Part shown: positions 34,901-53,422 of the stretch, one piece after another
Position numbering within the stretch: the first letter of the stretch is position 1
Layout of the letters: each line of letters opens with the position of its first letter
Source: Diphasiastrum complanatum
Taxonomy: Eukaryota > Streptophyta > Lycopodiopsida > Lycopodiales > Lycopodiaceae
Length of the DNA: 64,000 nucleotides
Assembly (NCBI GenBank): GCA_029204225.1
Contig: CM055111.1
Coordinates: 636,453 to 700,452, forward strand
Direction: 5' to 3'
Notes under the pieces: model-generated
What the model was told of the DNA's origin: nothing
Databases searched by the model: none
Seen by the model: only the letters and a program-made list of their open reading frames with translations
Position numbers and translations under genes: made by a program

Positions 34901-35619
34901 GAGATTTCTGAATCATTTGCAATTGACTTGAGTAATTGGATTACTCCTGATTAAAAGTTAATTGGCTAGATAAGTAGTGTGAAGAGAATTCACCAAGAAC
35001 TGTTTATTTTGATCTATAATGCCTATAAGACATATGATTTGTGAGTCATCATGATTCATTTATGAAAGTTGTGTGCATAAAATATAGGAGATTCTTGATA
35101 TAGAATATTTCTTGAATGAGAAATATATCCCAAGTTATTGATTGTATCCCAGTGAGCTCATATTGGATGACAAAGTTTAACCAATATCAGGGATAGCCAC
35201 TAAATTCAGTTGGAATTTAACAGAACTTTGTAAACTTTAGAAGTTGTTTTAGGTGATCATATAAAGTTTATGTTGTTAAAGATGGGTGTTAAATTGGTCT
35301 TTAATTACGGGTTGATTGTAGAATTTGGAGCTCATAATCTGGTAAGGATCTAGTTGGACAAATATTCTTGGAATCCAATAATTTTCCTTGGGGAAAAGGT
35401 TTCAAAATGATTCTTATATTTCTTGAGTGGTATGTTGTACATATACACCAGTATCTTTCAATGATTATGGGTTTGAAATCCTATAAATCATGATTGACGA
35501 GTCATAATATTCTAAATGTTCATGATTGATGTATAAATTGATACTTAATGGAAATTAGAAGATTATAAGAAAATGTGATGATTCTTAAGACAATGAGTAA
35601 TTCTCGATCAATTGGGAGA
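31962..35619. other. 3.6 kb AT-rich DNA, no gene recognised
   Basis: This should be the interior of the element with the primer site at 31950, yet no gag, protease, integrase or RT motif is visible on the plus strand. Frames are short and broken. The longest plausible plus-strand frame (34553-34819) reads PSTSSPKCYTMDTPITFGVN then MINIAW, which I cannot assign. It is either an old, fully decayed element or a non-coding large retrotransposon derivative. Confidence 0.45.
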
Positions 35620-36190
35620 GTCAAGGAGTTAGATCAGTCATTTGAAATCTAAACTTCTTTGTTCCAGTGCATACTTGAGATTGTGTGGATCTCACAGGCA
35701 TTTTCATAATAAGTAATTCGTTACTCATGAGGAATTTGCTTACCTTAGTGGATGAAATTGCAAACTGTTTTAGTCCATAGATGCTCTTGTGCATCCTGCA
35801 AGCGTAATCAAAAAATGATCCACATGTAAAACCTGGTGGCTGATCCATATAGAGTTCCTCTTCGAGTTCTCCATGTGGAATGCAATCTTCTCATCCACAA
35901 TGTGGATCTTCAAGCTATATGCTGCTGCATATGCGATCAATAAGTGTACAAAGGTATGCTTGACAACTAGAGAGAAGGTTTTAGTATAGTCAATGCCATA
36001 CTCCTGAGCTTAACCTTTGGCTACCAGTTGTGCTTTGTATCTTGATACCTTGCCATTAGCTCCATACTTGTACTTGTAGATCCATTTGTATTTCACAATC
36101 TTTCCGCCATCTGGTATTGATTCAAGTGTCCAGACTTCGTTGGTTTACATGGAGTGAATTTATTCCTCCATTGCTTGATTATACTCTTGT
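35620..36190 (-). pseudogene. Copia reverse transcriptase fragment
   Basis: The minus strand reads NEVWTLESIPDGGKIVKYKW then IYKYKYGANGKVSRYKAQLV then AKG, a stop, AQEYGIDYTKTFS, and LIAYAAAYSLKIHIVDEKIA. It continues in another frame as YMDQPPGF and CRMHKSIYGLKQ. This is the N-terminal half of Copia RT. The first catalytic motif (normally HQMDVKTAF) reads HIVDEKIAF. Stops and frameshifts make it a relic. Confidence 0.82.
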
Positions 36191-36780
36191 CTTTTATCAT
36201 AGTGCTCTCTAGTTTCTACTTCCTCTATGACCTCGGCTATTGCCTTTTCAAGAGTCATAGAAGGATCCTTAGTTAACAGAGTGCATGTTGTTTGGAATGA
36301 TCTTGGTAGCGTGAGCAATAGATACATCAGTTGCTTCTCCTGTGAGACTGCATGCTCCGAGCCAGCATTGTGTACAGAAAAAGAAATAGGTTCTTCATCT
36401 TCTTGATGAAGGTCGTGAGATATTTACCATCCCAGCGTAGGTATGTGAGTTGATCTTCCAAACGCATGATCTGGTTGCATAATTTGGTTTTGAACCTTGC
36501 TATCAATGCATCCCATACTTCTCGTGCATTTTCCATTGATGAGAGATGGAGTATGATGTTGTCTTCTGGAAAAGAAGATAACAACTATGTCTTATTGTTT
36601 TTCTTGTTCCATTCATGAAGCTCCTTGCTGGTATTTATTGGCTTTTCTTGAATCTCATCCACCCAGGGCCAAAGTGCTTCTCCTCTTAGAATAAGCGCAC
36701 CTTCCAGGCTAGGTAGTTTGAACCATCTACTTGAAGAACTATGCAAATCTTTGATTGAATGCTGCTTATAGACGCCATTG
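36191..36780 (-). pseudogene. Copia gag fragment joined to RT
   Basis: The minus strand reads LEGALILRGEALWPWVDEIQ, then KELHEWNKKNNKT, then LLSSFPEDNIILHLSSMENA and REVWDALIARFK with LTYLRWDGKYLTTFIKKMK. This is an N-terminal gag domain of the Copia kind. It is followed directly by RT without protease or integrase, so a large internal deletion lies near 36200-36320. A degenerate primer site may be at 36882-36894 (minus strand GTGATAACAGAGC). Confidence 0.72.
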
Positions 36781-37646
<866 letters not shown>

Positions 37647-37839
37647 CAAAAAAAATAAGACTTGTATGTGTTGTTTTTTTACCATTTTGAAAAAAAACAT
37701 ACTTTAGCTTTTTCCTTTGCAAAAGTGTGGCAATTTTTGTGGGTAGAGCATGACATTTTTGGCAGCACAACATGACATTTATTATGGCAACCACACATTC
37801 TCTCTCTAATATATATATACTAGTAAAGAGTGCCCATCA

Positions 37840-39000
<1,161 letters not shown>

Positions 39001-39399
39001 AGCGAGAGTTGAGAAAGGGTGTCGTATGTTAGAAACCAAAAATATATATATTAGCTCAGAGGGGTAAGACGAACATGAACGAGAAACGAAACACGAACGA
39101 GAAACGAACTCGAACGAGAAACAAACTCGAACAAAAAATTTTTGTGCGTAGTGGAATGAGCTATGCGACTCTCTCCAAAAGCATGACTATGCCTATCAAA
39201 ACGAACAGAACGTTAGTGATGGAAATCATGGTCGTTCTTGATTATGTAGCCAAACATTAATAAACGAAGCGCCAGAAGAATAATTCGTCGCGAATAGCTA
39301 GACAAATTATGTGTCGTGAATGATTCGCGAAGAGCTAGACAGTGCTCGACTGTAATCAGTCGCGAAACATTCACGAAAGACAAGACTAAATGTTAGTCG
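39001..39399. other. CGAA-rich segment, no gene
   Basis: ACGAACGAGAAACGAA-like repeats (39070-39140) are followed by TTCGCGAA and TCGCGAA motifs (39285-39375) of the kind seen in the family Y and E LTRs. This may be the outer part of a Copia LTR. Confidence 0.45.
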
Positions 39400-40013
39400 T
39401 CTATTATCAGAAAGAGCAACTAGAAAGATCAGACAGAATGAATAATAAGCATAGCAATATTAACACAAATCTGAACACAGAACAAAGAACTATATCAAAT
39501 TAAGTATATCAAGTGTACATGTCAATAATGTGGTAGAGCACAAGACAGTAGCGGATGAAACCGCATGCCCTACGAAGCTTATTCAAACTGTAAAGGAATG
39601 AAACCTTCTTGCTAACCAATTAAAGAATCAATGCACAGAGCATCTACTTTTTGTCTATCTCTGATAAGTTTCTCTTCTTTATTCTCTCTCGCTTACTAAC
39701 TTCTTCTTATTGTTGTTAATGAATACGCAAATGGTATTCAATATATACATAATGTTACAGGTGTGCAGATGAAGAAAGTACAGGGTGGATGTGTTGTCTA
39801 TAGGAGATCGTGGGTGGCTGCAGTCGTCGTCCAGTTTGTTAGCACAGCTGCATGGGCATGAAGAGGGTGTGATGTCAGCCTTTGCTTTTCGTCTTTTCAT
39901 CGCCTGTGAAAATTTGCATGTTAATATGTAGACTGCATATGCAACATGAATGGAGACAGATTAAAAATGGGACTTAGGTGACTAGAGGAAATAAACTTAA
40001 CACCCCCTTTTAA
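39400..40013 (-). repeat. Copia 3' LTR with polypurine tract
   Basis: On the plus strand CTTAACA ends at 40002 and is followed by CCCCCTTTTAA (40003-40013). On the minus strand this is a polypurine tract TTAAAAGGGGG directly before TGTTAAG, the LTR start. A TATA-like sequence (minus TATATAT, about 39741-39747) lies inside. The left boundary is not resolved. The RNase H relic sits immediately to the right. Confidence 0.65.
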
Positions 40014-40615
40014 TCTGGATCCGTGAATGCCTTGATCTTCAGACTAAGCAATGCACAAAATTTGTTGTGTGCATTACCACTAGGTGCTTTCGTGTCCTGC
40101 GTTTTGCAGTACGTTAAGCTTGCTTCCTTGTTGAGAACCTTGCCCCTGATGTAGTGATATCTAATTTCAATGTGCTTACTCCTAGAGTGAAATCTAGGGT
40201 TGGCCGATAAGGCAATAGCACTTTGATTATCACAAAATAAAATTGTAGGGCTATACTTTCAGATTAACATCTGACAGTAAATTTCTCAACCAAAATGCTT
40301 CCTTGATAGATTGAGAAGCAGCAATGTATTCTTCTTCTATAGAAGAAAGTGCGACAGAAGTTTGCTTACGATTGTTCCATGAAATAGGGCCACCATTGAA
40401 GAAGAATGTAAATTCAGATGTGGATTTACGATTGTCTACTTCCCATCTTGCATCAGAATAACCACTGAGCTGATGGAGATTGTCATTGCTGACATCTCCA
40501 TAGCAGATGCACTGGTCATGGTAGCTCGAATATATCTCATGACTCGTATGAGAGCCTTCCAATGGGTAATGCCAAGATTAGCCATGTATTGGCTGAGTGA
40601 GCTTACAAGAAAAGA
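40014..40615 (-). pseudogene. Copia RNase H and RT linker
   Basis: The minus strand reads SQYMANLGITHWKALIRVMR then YIRA (about 40615-40530). After a frameshift it reads LSGYSDARWEVDNRKSTSEF, then TFFFNGGPISWNNRKQTSVA then LSSIEEEYIAASQSIKEAFW (40251-40562). More decayed sequence matching the HIEI-type end follows (near 40150-40180). The linked polypurine tract and LTR lie at 39400-40013. Frameshifts make it inactive. Confidence 0.85.
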
Positions 40616-41017
40616 GGCATCAAAGAAACGAAATGTTTCTAACTACAAAGCCTTGCTAGCTTTCATCCCTCAGCCTGACAAAGATGTTTACGAATACGAA
40701 AGTCAGGAGACACGAAGCACGAAAAGTTTCGCGAACTCGAAAGTTGAAGGAACGAAGACGAATGGTTCACGAACTTGAAAGTCGAACAGACGAAGACGAA
40801 TGGTTCGCAAACTCAAAAGATTCACAAACGATAATCTTTTGTGGTCTAGTACGAGAGAAGGCAAACGACCAAAACGAGACCTTCTCCTGCCCTCCACGCT
40901 CCAGAGAGTACCAGCGAGATCATGCAAGTACTCAGAAGTACAGATATCTGATATGATGGCATGACGTCAGCAGATACACTTTAGGTCGTGGCTAACTTGC
41001 CACTCTTGTATTTTCCC
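40616..41017. repeat. CGAA-rich LTR-like sequence
   Basis: Repeated phrases such as CGAAGACGAATGGTTC(A/G)C occur at about 40757 and 40793, with TTTCGCGAACTCGAAAG near 40732. The style matches family Y LTRs. Boundaries are unclear and no gene is seen. Confidence 0.5.
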
Positions 41018-41053
41018 GATTAGTTTTAGATGCTTTATCATCTAAAACTAATC
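41018..41053. repeat. Perfect 15-bp hairpin
   Basis: GATTAGTTTTAGATG (41018-41032) and CATCTAAAACTAATC (41039-41053) are perfect inverted copies around a 6-base loop CTTTAT. The arms are A/T-rich. It sits between the CGAA-rich LTR-like DNA and a Copia pol relic. It may be a small palindromic insertion or a terminator-like hairpin; no function is shown. Confidence 0.9.
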
Positions 41054-41121
41054 TACCTTCTGGGCTGTGTGCGCTCGGCTTGATCTTCTGGGAGGATTCG
41101 ACTCACGTCTGAGCCAGAAGC

Positions 41122-41570
41122 TCAGACTGTCATGTCAATGGCAGGTGACGAGGATTCTTCTTGAGCAACATCCTTGCCTTTGAGGTTGACAAACTGATCC
41201 TCGATGAAGACTGTATCCTGGCTATACAAGATTTGCTGGGTATCAGGAACGTACAGCTTATAAGTATTATCAAATGAAGTATATCCGATCAGGATGGCCT
41301 TGAGACCTTGGAAGTCCAATTTCTTCCTCATGTATTTTGGGATCTATGCGTACGCAATGCACCCAAACACTCTTAGGTTCTTCAAAGAAGGCTTAGAGCA
41401 TGTCCACACCTCATGGGGTATCTTGTCTGAGAGGGCCTTGGTCGAACATCTGTTTTGGACGTAGGCTGTAGTGGAGACAGCTTCGACCCAGAATCTCTTA
41501 GGCAACGATGCATGCGATAGCCTTTTGTGAGGATAGTCGAGATCAAGAACAATAGATTGTCTAGACATTC
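41122..41570 (-). pseudogene. Copia integrase C-terminus and SH3-like domain
   Basis: The minus strand reads LPKRFWVEAVSTTAYVQNRC then STKAL and KPSLKNLRVFGCIAYA (41344-41568), a stop, then KLDFQGLKAILIGYTSFDNT, KLYVPDTQQIL and SQDTVFIEDQF (41122-41331). It is joined directly to the gag zinc knuckle at about 41590, so protease and the catalytic integrase core have been deleted. Part of element F, whose 5' LTR is at 43679-43949. Confidence 0.88.
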
Positions 41571-41574
41571 ATTG

Positions 41575-42384
41575 TACCTTTAGATTCCCCTTGCCTTGTT
41601 CCGCCAGAAATTTGCGACATTCACTCTTCCAATGGCCCTTTTTATCACAATGGAAGCACTTGCCTTTCTTGTTGGTCTTACTAGAAGATTCCTCATCCTC
41701 CTAAGTCTTGGCAAATTGCTGTTTAGACTTATTCTTGGCCTTGCCCTTGCCTTGTTTTTGGCGTGTTGCAAGTGTCTGATCATCAGTATTTTGACATCTA
41801 GCTTTTACCATTTCTCATCGTTTCTCTTCCTACATCAAGGTTCCTATGAGCTCGTCAAAGGTTGGCAATCTTTCTCTTGATGCTATTTCGCTCACAAACA
41901 TCTGATAGGGTTTTGCAATGCCGCACAATGCATGCACCAACTCCACATCACATATGCGCTCACCAATAGAATGCAGTTCATCCCTCATTGTCTTGATTCT
42001 AGTCATGTACGTCTGAATGTGCTCTCCTTGTTCCATTCGGGCACTATTCAGCTTTGACTTCAGAGACATGATTCTTGATGGATTTGACGTCTCAAATTTC
42101 TCCTTTAGTACATCCCATGCCTATCTAGGTGTAACAGCACACAAATGTGGGTAATGATGTGATCCTTCACTGACAAGTTAATGAAGGTCAAAGCTTTCCT
42201 CATCTTTTTTGTCGAACACTTTGATATCTGCTTCATTTGACGGCCTTTTCTTATCACCTGTGATGACTTACCACATGTCTTTCTCCATCAGTATGTTTTT
42301 CATTTTGAATATCCACACTACATAGTTGGAAATCTCGTCCAATTTGCTACTTTCACTCAAAATGGACTCTCCCATGTTTGTCAT
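41575..42384 (-). pseudogene. Copia gag with zinc knuckle, element F
   Basis: I chose the start at 42384 (MTNMGESILSESSKLDEISN). The N-terminal domain reads YVVWIFKMKNILMEKDMW, then stops and a shift. The core (41830-42069) reads SLKSKLNSARMEQGEHIQTY then MTRIKTMRDELHSIGERICD, and ends PTFDELIGTLM. Further on, an intact knuckle CFHCDKKGHWKSEC lies at about 41620-41665. Stops and frameshifts are present, and the protease is missing. The leader (42385-43664) and primer site (43665) lie upstream in the normal order. Confidence 0.85.
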
Positions 42385-43664
42385 TGCAAAACTTTTTGAA
42401 ACTTCTGCCTTAGGAGAAAAGCCATATGTCGAGGCCAACTATGATGTCAGAAGTTGAAAATAATGATTTTGCACTTTTTCCCTTACCAGGCCACTTGCCG
42501 CTTTTCCACCAAATTGAAAGCCAAATCGGCGTCGCCTTCCGAAATGCACTCAATCGTCAACTCCCAACTACATGCCCAATGGAATGGAAAAATCACTTTT
42601 AGCGCACTCTGAACACTTTCTTTGCTGCAATCACTCTATTTTGTTGTACCGTACTTGTAAGTACAGTTCGGGTGTCCTTCGTTTGGAGGTTATAGCCTTT
42701 CGTTGAGTCAAAACGGACAAAGGACCCAAAAATAGAGATTTTCCTTGTTTTTGAATTGTTTCTTTACCTTGAAGAAACTTCACACTTCACTTGTGAAGGG
42801 ACCCAACTCCAATTTCAGTATGAAAATTTTTAAAGAAAATGAAGTGCCCCTTGCACTTATCTGCCCTTCGGGCCCACTTCACTTAAATCCAACGATGGGT
42901 TTCAATCCAGCAGCCCTCCTTGTACACGAACCCCACCATGGATACAAAATCTCTTCAATCCGACAGTTCTGAGCACTTCTGTGCACTGATAGATGCTCTT
43001 GCAAATGTTGTCCACTTCAAAACGCTACATGTTTCTCTTGGTTCCTCGCGCAAACAGGTCCGCGACCTCCTCCATCTCTCTCTCTTCCACGGGTTGTAGC
43101 TATGGCTGCCCTCAGAGAAGTTTAATTGCTCCACGAATGAAGCACAGTTGTCCACGACCACTTCAGACCTTATAGAATTGATCAGGGCGCCCTCCTCTGG
43201 ATCTTCATAGCTTCCAAAACAATTCAGGATGGAGAGAAATCCGCTTTCTTGAGGTTTCAGACCCTAAGCCAGGGTTTTTTTTCAGAAAATTTAATTTTGG
43301 CTTCCTATACACAGTGTTCTAACATGCTTATCCTCTTTCTCTGAGGTTGTCCTACTGTTGGAAAGCTTATGCTTCAATCTGTTTGTCAAACGATGTCCAA
43401 TTGAATGCACACTGACTGCAAACACCAAATAGCCAGCTTTTGGAATTTCAAAATTTTGTTTGATGAGGTTCTGATTCAGCCGACAACTCTTGTCTCTGAA
43501 TCCTCACATAGTCTCAAGCTCACCAAGCTTCTGTGTGCTAAACTCTCTGCACTAGTGCTTCTCCTTCCGTCTTCAACCCACCGTAAACCTCGAACTCTCA
43601 GAAGACAATTCTCCCGAAGCTCTCTTCAACGGCGATGTTGTACTGTGTGTGCACTCCCTGTACG
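42385..43664 (-). other. Leader of element F
   Basis: This is 1.28 kb between gag ATG and primer site, less AT-rich than its surroundings. Short frames on both strands (for example 43405-43728 plus) show no recognised domain. A captured host fragment is possible but not shown. Confidence 0.5.
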
Positions 43665-43677
43665 ACTCCGATACCAA
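43665..43677 (-). promoter_or_regulatory. Variant Copia primer-binding site
   Basis: The plus strand CTCCGATACCAA gives minus TTGGTATCGGAG, which differs from the usual TGGTATCAGAG by A to G and a leading T. It directly abuts the LTR at 43679. Confidence 0.7.
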
Positions 43678-43678
43678 C

Positions 43679-43949
43679 TTAGAATTTGCTTCAAACAGGA
43701 ACATAGATCATGCTACACAATAACATAGATAGAAAAACACTCTCCGCACCAAGCTCACGTAGCAACTGTATTTCTCAAAATGAAATTACACTGTATATAT
43801 AGTTGTTCACTCAGGCAACCCATGCATGACCCAGGTTGCCGTTGGCGGGACGTGTGTCCCGTCGACTTGCCTCATGGCAAGGCCAACTGATCCTTATCAA
43901 CTGATAGGACCCATGGTACAGTAATACAGTGATTCTACTTTAATTCTAA
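43679..43949 (-). repeat. Copia 5' LTR, family F
   Basis: This 271-bp LTR has ends TTAGAATT (43679) and AATTCTAA (43949), not TG...CA. A minus-strand TATA box (CAACTATATATACAG) lies near 43791-43805. It contains ACGTGTGTCCCGTCGAC (about 43849). A diverged copy with the same ends lies at 9427-9688. Confidence 0.72.
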
Positions 43950-44082
43950 CTTACGGAACTATGACTCTATATGTTTATAGCATTTGTTTCAAAATTCTAA
44001 AGGCAGGATGGCAATGAGTTCTGTGCAATACTGGAGTGGTGTTGTTTGGGACACAAACCAAAGATTGTATATGGTCTCCTCA

Positions 44083-44105
44083 GTGTGTGTGTGTGTGTGT
44101 GTGTG
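44083..44105. repeat. Short (GT)n tract
   Basis: About eleven GT units on the plus strand, with no associated gene. Confidence 0.9.
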
Positions 44106-44611
44106 TTTTTACTTTTATTTAGCGATGTGTGTGCCTGTATGTTTGTGCATGTATTCAATGTGTGGTTTCAAAAACATTCATCACAAAAACCCAAATTGTT
44201 ATATAAATTCAAGCAGCAACAATTTCATATTCCAATTTTTTTAGGAAATAGACATCATGTCATCTGATAATTCACAAACCAATACCTGGGCATACACCAG
44301 GTTTTCTAACATTGGCTCAAAGTCAGTAAGTCTAAAAATACTAACATGTCTCCAAACATATGCCACATTCCTAAGTAACATATCTACATCTAATACGAAT
44401 TTATATTCTCTAGAAAGAAAGCATCTTCTCCTTTGTTGCTGGAATATGAACTCCGCATAAGCTTCTATCAACCACAAAATGGAGCAGCGAGACACCTCAT
44501 CACCAAAACAGAATAACTTCATCAGGTCTCGCACAAAAACCTATAATTTATGTAGATCTTTGACATCTGCAACAACACCAAGAATGTCATAAAAAAAATG
44601 TACATACAACA
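44106..44611. other. No gene assigned (possible Helitron interior)
   Basis: A minus-strand frame at 44241-44534 (for example SREYKFVLDVDMLLRNVAYV then WRHVSIFRL) directly follows the Helitron helicase relic. It may be part of that element or a captured fragment, but I do not recognise it. Confidence 0.3.
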
Positions 44612-45060
44612 TCACATAATCTTAAAAACATATGACAACTCTACATTTGAAAATTGCAAACTATCTAAACTACATCTACTCACCAAGCAACTCACCACAG
44701 TGTATGAGCAAATGTCGTCCTCGCTGCACGAACGACCATTGTTATCCTTTATGAGCACTTTCACGCAGGACGCACTATGCACTTTTGACAATGCCACATA
44801 CAATTGTACATGACTAAAAACTGGACGTGGCAAATATAATCCCATTGTATCCATTGTCTGCCCTTGTGATTTATTTACGGACATTGCGAACGCAGGTTTC
44901 ACAGGAAACTGTAGTCTCCTGAACTCAAATGGTAGGTCTGAGTTGGTTGGTACCAACGGAATGTGCGAAATAATCACTCTCGTACCAACATTTTTCCCTA
45001 TCACTATCTCTGCCTCCCCAACTTCTGCATGATCAAGCTGGTACCATTGCGTAGCCCATT
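44612..45060 (-). pseudogene. Helitron Pif1-like helicase C-terminal relic
   Basis: The minus strand carries NGLRNGT (45054-45034, before a frameshift), then VGTRVIISHIPLVP, then FEFRRLQFPVKPAFAMSVNK then SQGQTMDTMGLYLPRPVFSH then VQLYVALSKV. These are the last helicase motifs of Helitron Rep/Helicase proteins. F-P-x-x-x-A-F-A-M-x-x-N-K-S-Q-G-Q-T is the motif V/VI region, and LYVALSRV is motif VI, with Arg replaced by Lys here. The Rep nuclease and the N-terminal helicase part are missing. The 3' hairpin and CTRR end were not located. The protein would have unwound DNA during rolling-circle transposition. Confidence 0.9.
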
Positions 45061-50828
<5,768 letters not shown>

Positions 50829-51690
50829 ATGGCTTCTATGGGTTCCCTACTCTTGGAGCAAGGAGAGAGACTGACCACCTCCAACTACTACATTTGATAG
50901 GTGAGGATGGAGTCAATTTTAGTCCTCCAAGATGTGATGGATATTGTATTAGGGTTTGAGGAGGAGCCACAATTGCTTCTAGAAGTCCAAAAACACAAGA
51001 AAAGAACAAGGACGGCCATACATTGTATCAAAATGAATGTGTCAAATGAAGTGTTGAGGGAGATTAGCTCTTGCACTTCGGTCGAGGTGGCATGGAACAC
51101 TCTCAAAGCCACTTATGAGACCAAAAACACATTTAGATTGCTCACTTTTAGAAGCCAAATCTTTAAAATCTACCAAAAGAGTGATGAGAGTGCATCAAAC
51201 TATGTCATGCGAGTGAAAAATCTTCTTGCTTGCATAGGAGACCATCTCAATCAAAATGAATTAGTGCAAGTAATCCTTAATGGATTGAGAGATGAATTTG
51301 AAAACATTGTTCAAACTGATGCAATCCAATAGGAGCTTCGAAGCTTGGAGGCATTGCAAGGAGTTCTCATTGTCGAGGAGTGTAGGCAGGAGAATAAGAT
51401 TTTGAGAATCAACAAGCTTTCATTGAAGGATGGTGGAGAGGACAAAGCACTCTTCACTAAGGACAAGCCAAAATGAAGAAGAAAAGGGCAACAACAACAA
51501 CAACAACAACATTTCAAGAAGGACAAGTACAAAACCAAAGATGGAGATGGGGATCATTCCTCACAAGCTACAACATCTAGTGGAAAGAAGAACAAGTCAA
51601 AGATCAAATGCTTCTTTTTGTGGCAAGAAAACTTATTTTGGCTTCAAATTGCTTCAAGAAAAAGAAACAATTCAAGTAAGATAACTTTAT
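50829..51690 (+). pseudogene. Copia gag with nonsense mutations
   Basis: The ATG at 50829 gives MASMGSLLLEQGERLTTSNY, then YI. Two adjacent stops (TGA TAG, 50895-50900) stand where related gags have IWKVRME, and the same frame continues VRMESILVLQDVMDIVLGFE. The UBN2-type core is VAWNTLKATYETKNTFRLLT, then VQVILNGLRDEFENIVQ, then another stop at 51331. The zinc knuckle is degraded (CFFLW or CGKKTYFG in different frames). It resembles the gag at 23834 most, so an autonomous or sister lineage is likely. No LTR for it was located. Confidence 0.85.
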
Positions 51691-51732
51691 TAAAGAGAAA
51701 GAGAGTGATAGGGAGGATTCATTAATGTTGGA

Positions 51733-52562
51733 GGGTTTGTGGATATCGAGGCAACTCTAGCAGTAGTTATTAAGTGAGAGAGATTTGGCACATTGTGTGT
51801 GTAAGTCCAACCCGATGATCACATAATTATTATATTGGCTTTATTTCCTATCCTATCCTCAACCCAAGATCCAAGCACACAAGCATCAAGGAGATCACAT
51901 GGAAATTCGATCCCATAAGAGCGATAGCATAAAACAAATCCAGCATGAATGGATGATCCACAATTAACTCTAAGATCCATTAACACTAAGCATTAACCCT
52001 ACATTCATTAACACTAAATCCACAATGATGATAGCTTACTCTTTCTCTCTCCCTTTCTCTCTCACAAAAAGCATAAGAAATAGCAATTCCAATAAACTTT
52101 AGATTCAACAATTAGCAAATACAAAGAAAATATGAGAGTTGGAGGAAAAGAGATAAAGAGCAAGGACATTCACAAATCCATTCCATAAGAGAGCCAATAT
52201 GCTTGTATTGAAATGAAGATGAAAAACATGTTTTACAAACTCGAGTTTGCACCTATTTATAGTAGCCAATTCTAGCCTAAGTTCCAAAAAATGGAGGGAA
52301 CTCAATTCAAAAATCGGAGGGAACCAATTTGAATTTGAATTTTAAACCAATTTTGGTTGGAACTCCTATTTTATTCACTAACTTGACATTTAGGCCATGC
52401 GACATTAAAAGTCCTGTAAAAAGGCCTAAATTCTATTTATTAACTTGTAACTAATCAAATAACTATGTGATCATCGGGTTGGACTTACACAAGCAGGGTG
52501 CCAAATCCCTCTCACATATTAACTAGAGTTAGGGTTGTCTCGATATCCGCAAACCCTCCAAT
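51733..52562. mobile_element. Element with ~100-bp terminal inverted repeats
   Basis: The left end (TTGGAGGGTTTGTGGATATC from about 51735) is the inverse of the right end (GATATCCGCAAACCCTCCAA, ending about 52562). The match continues inward for about 100 bp, including GTAAGTCCAACCCGATGATC versus GATCATCGGGTTGGACTTAC. The interior has no open frame of note. It contains a palindrome CAAACTCGAGTTTG (about 52239) and a TATTTATAG box. A clean target duplication is not obvious. It is a non-autonomous TIR element or large MITE. Confidence 0.7.
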
Positions 52563-52789
52563 AGTATCACCCACCAAAACTGGTGGCGGTCCCACACACC
52601 TACCTCAAAGCTTGAATGCAAATTTTCAATAATAGCCATATGGGTCCGCAGGCCATTCATGATAACCTTGTTCATTGACAAATGGGTAGTCGACACCGTA
52701 GATAGGTTAAGCTGCTAGCAATGACATTGTTGAAGCTAATGACAACTTGGTTAAAGAAATTCTTTTTTTTTGACATTTTCAAATCCTTT

Positions 52790-53378
52790 TTTTATACGTT
52801 TTTGGACATAACTCTCACAAATCACATCCATAATGCAAAGCTAAGCCTAGCGTGCCAAGACCAAGATGCCTAAATGCAAGCTAACCATTAACACTATGAT
52901 CTACTAACACTTCTTCAGTGAAGGAAATACTTACTCTTTTTTTTTCTCTCTCTCTTCTCTCTCACAAAGTATAATAAAAATACATCCCAACAACTAGCAA
53001 ATCCAGCAATTGATGAATCCAAAAAAAGCATGAGGCTCTACCGCTTGTATTGAAATGAAGGGAGAACATGTTTTACAAACTCGAGTTTGCACCTATTTAT
53101 AGTAGCCAATTCTAACCTGAGTTCCAAAAAATGGAGGGAACCAATTTGAATTTGAATTTTAAACCAATTTTGGTTGGAACTCCTATTTTATTCACTAACT
53201 TGACATTTAGGCCCTGCAACATTAAAAGTCCTGCAAAAAAAAGTCCTTTTTTTAACTTGTAACTAATCAAATAACTATGCGATCATCGGGTTAGACTTAC
53301 ACACGCAGGGTGCCAAATCCCTCTCACTTATTAGCTAGGGTTAGGGTTGTCTCGATGTCCGCAAATCCTCCATCAATT
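52790..53378. mobile_element. Second, partial copy of the inverted-repeat element
   Basis: This is a direct copy of 52200-52562: shared TTGTATTGAAATGAAG, ACATGTTTTACAAACTCGAG, CACCTATTTATAGTAGCCAA and the right end GATGTCCGCAAATCCTCCAT. A CT-rich stretch (52935-52970) matches that at 52036-52070. The left terminal repeat is missing. Confidence 0.75.
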
Positions 53379-53422
53379 ATTGATGTCAAGTTTCTCTACT
53401 GCCCCCTTCAAGAGTGAGAAAT

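Noticed and set aside
41580-41880. Basic protein on the minus strand (67 codons) and hydrophobic protein on the plus strand
   Set aside because: Both are off-frame readings of the gag zinc-knuckle region of element F.
42745-43728. Plus-strand frames in the element F leader as host genes
   Set aside because: They are short, without domains, and lie between the primer site and the gag start of a minus-strand element.
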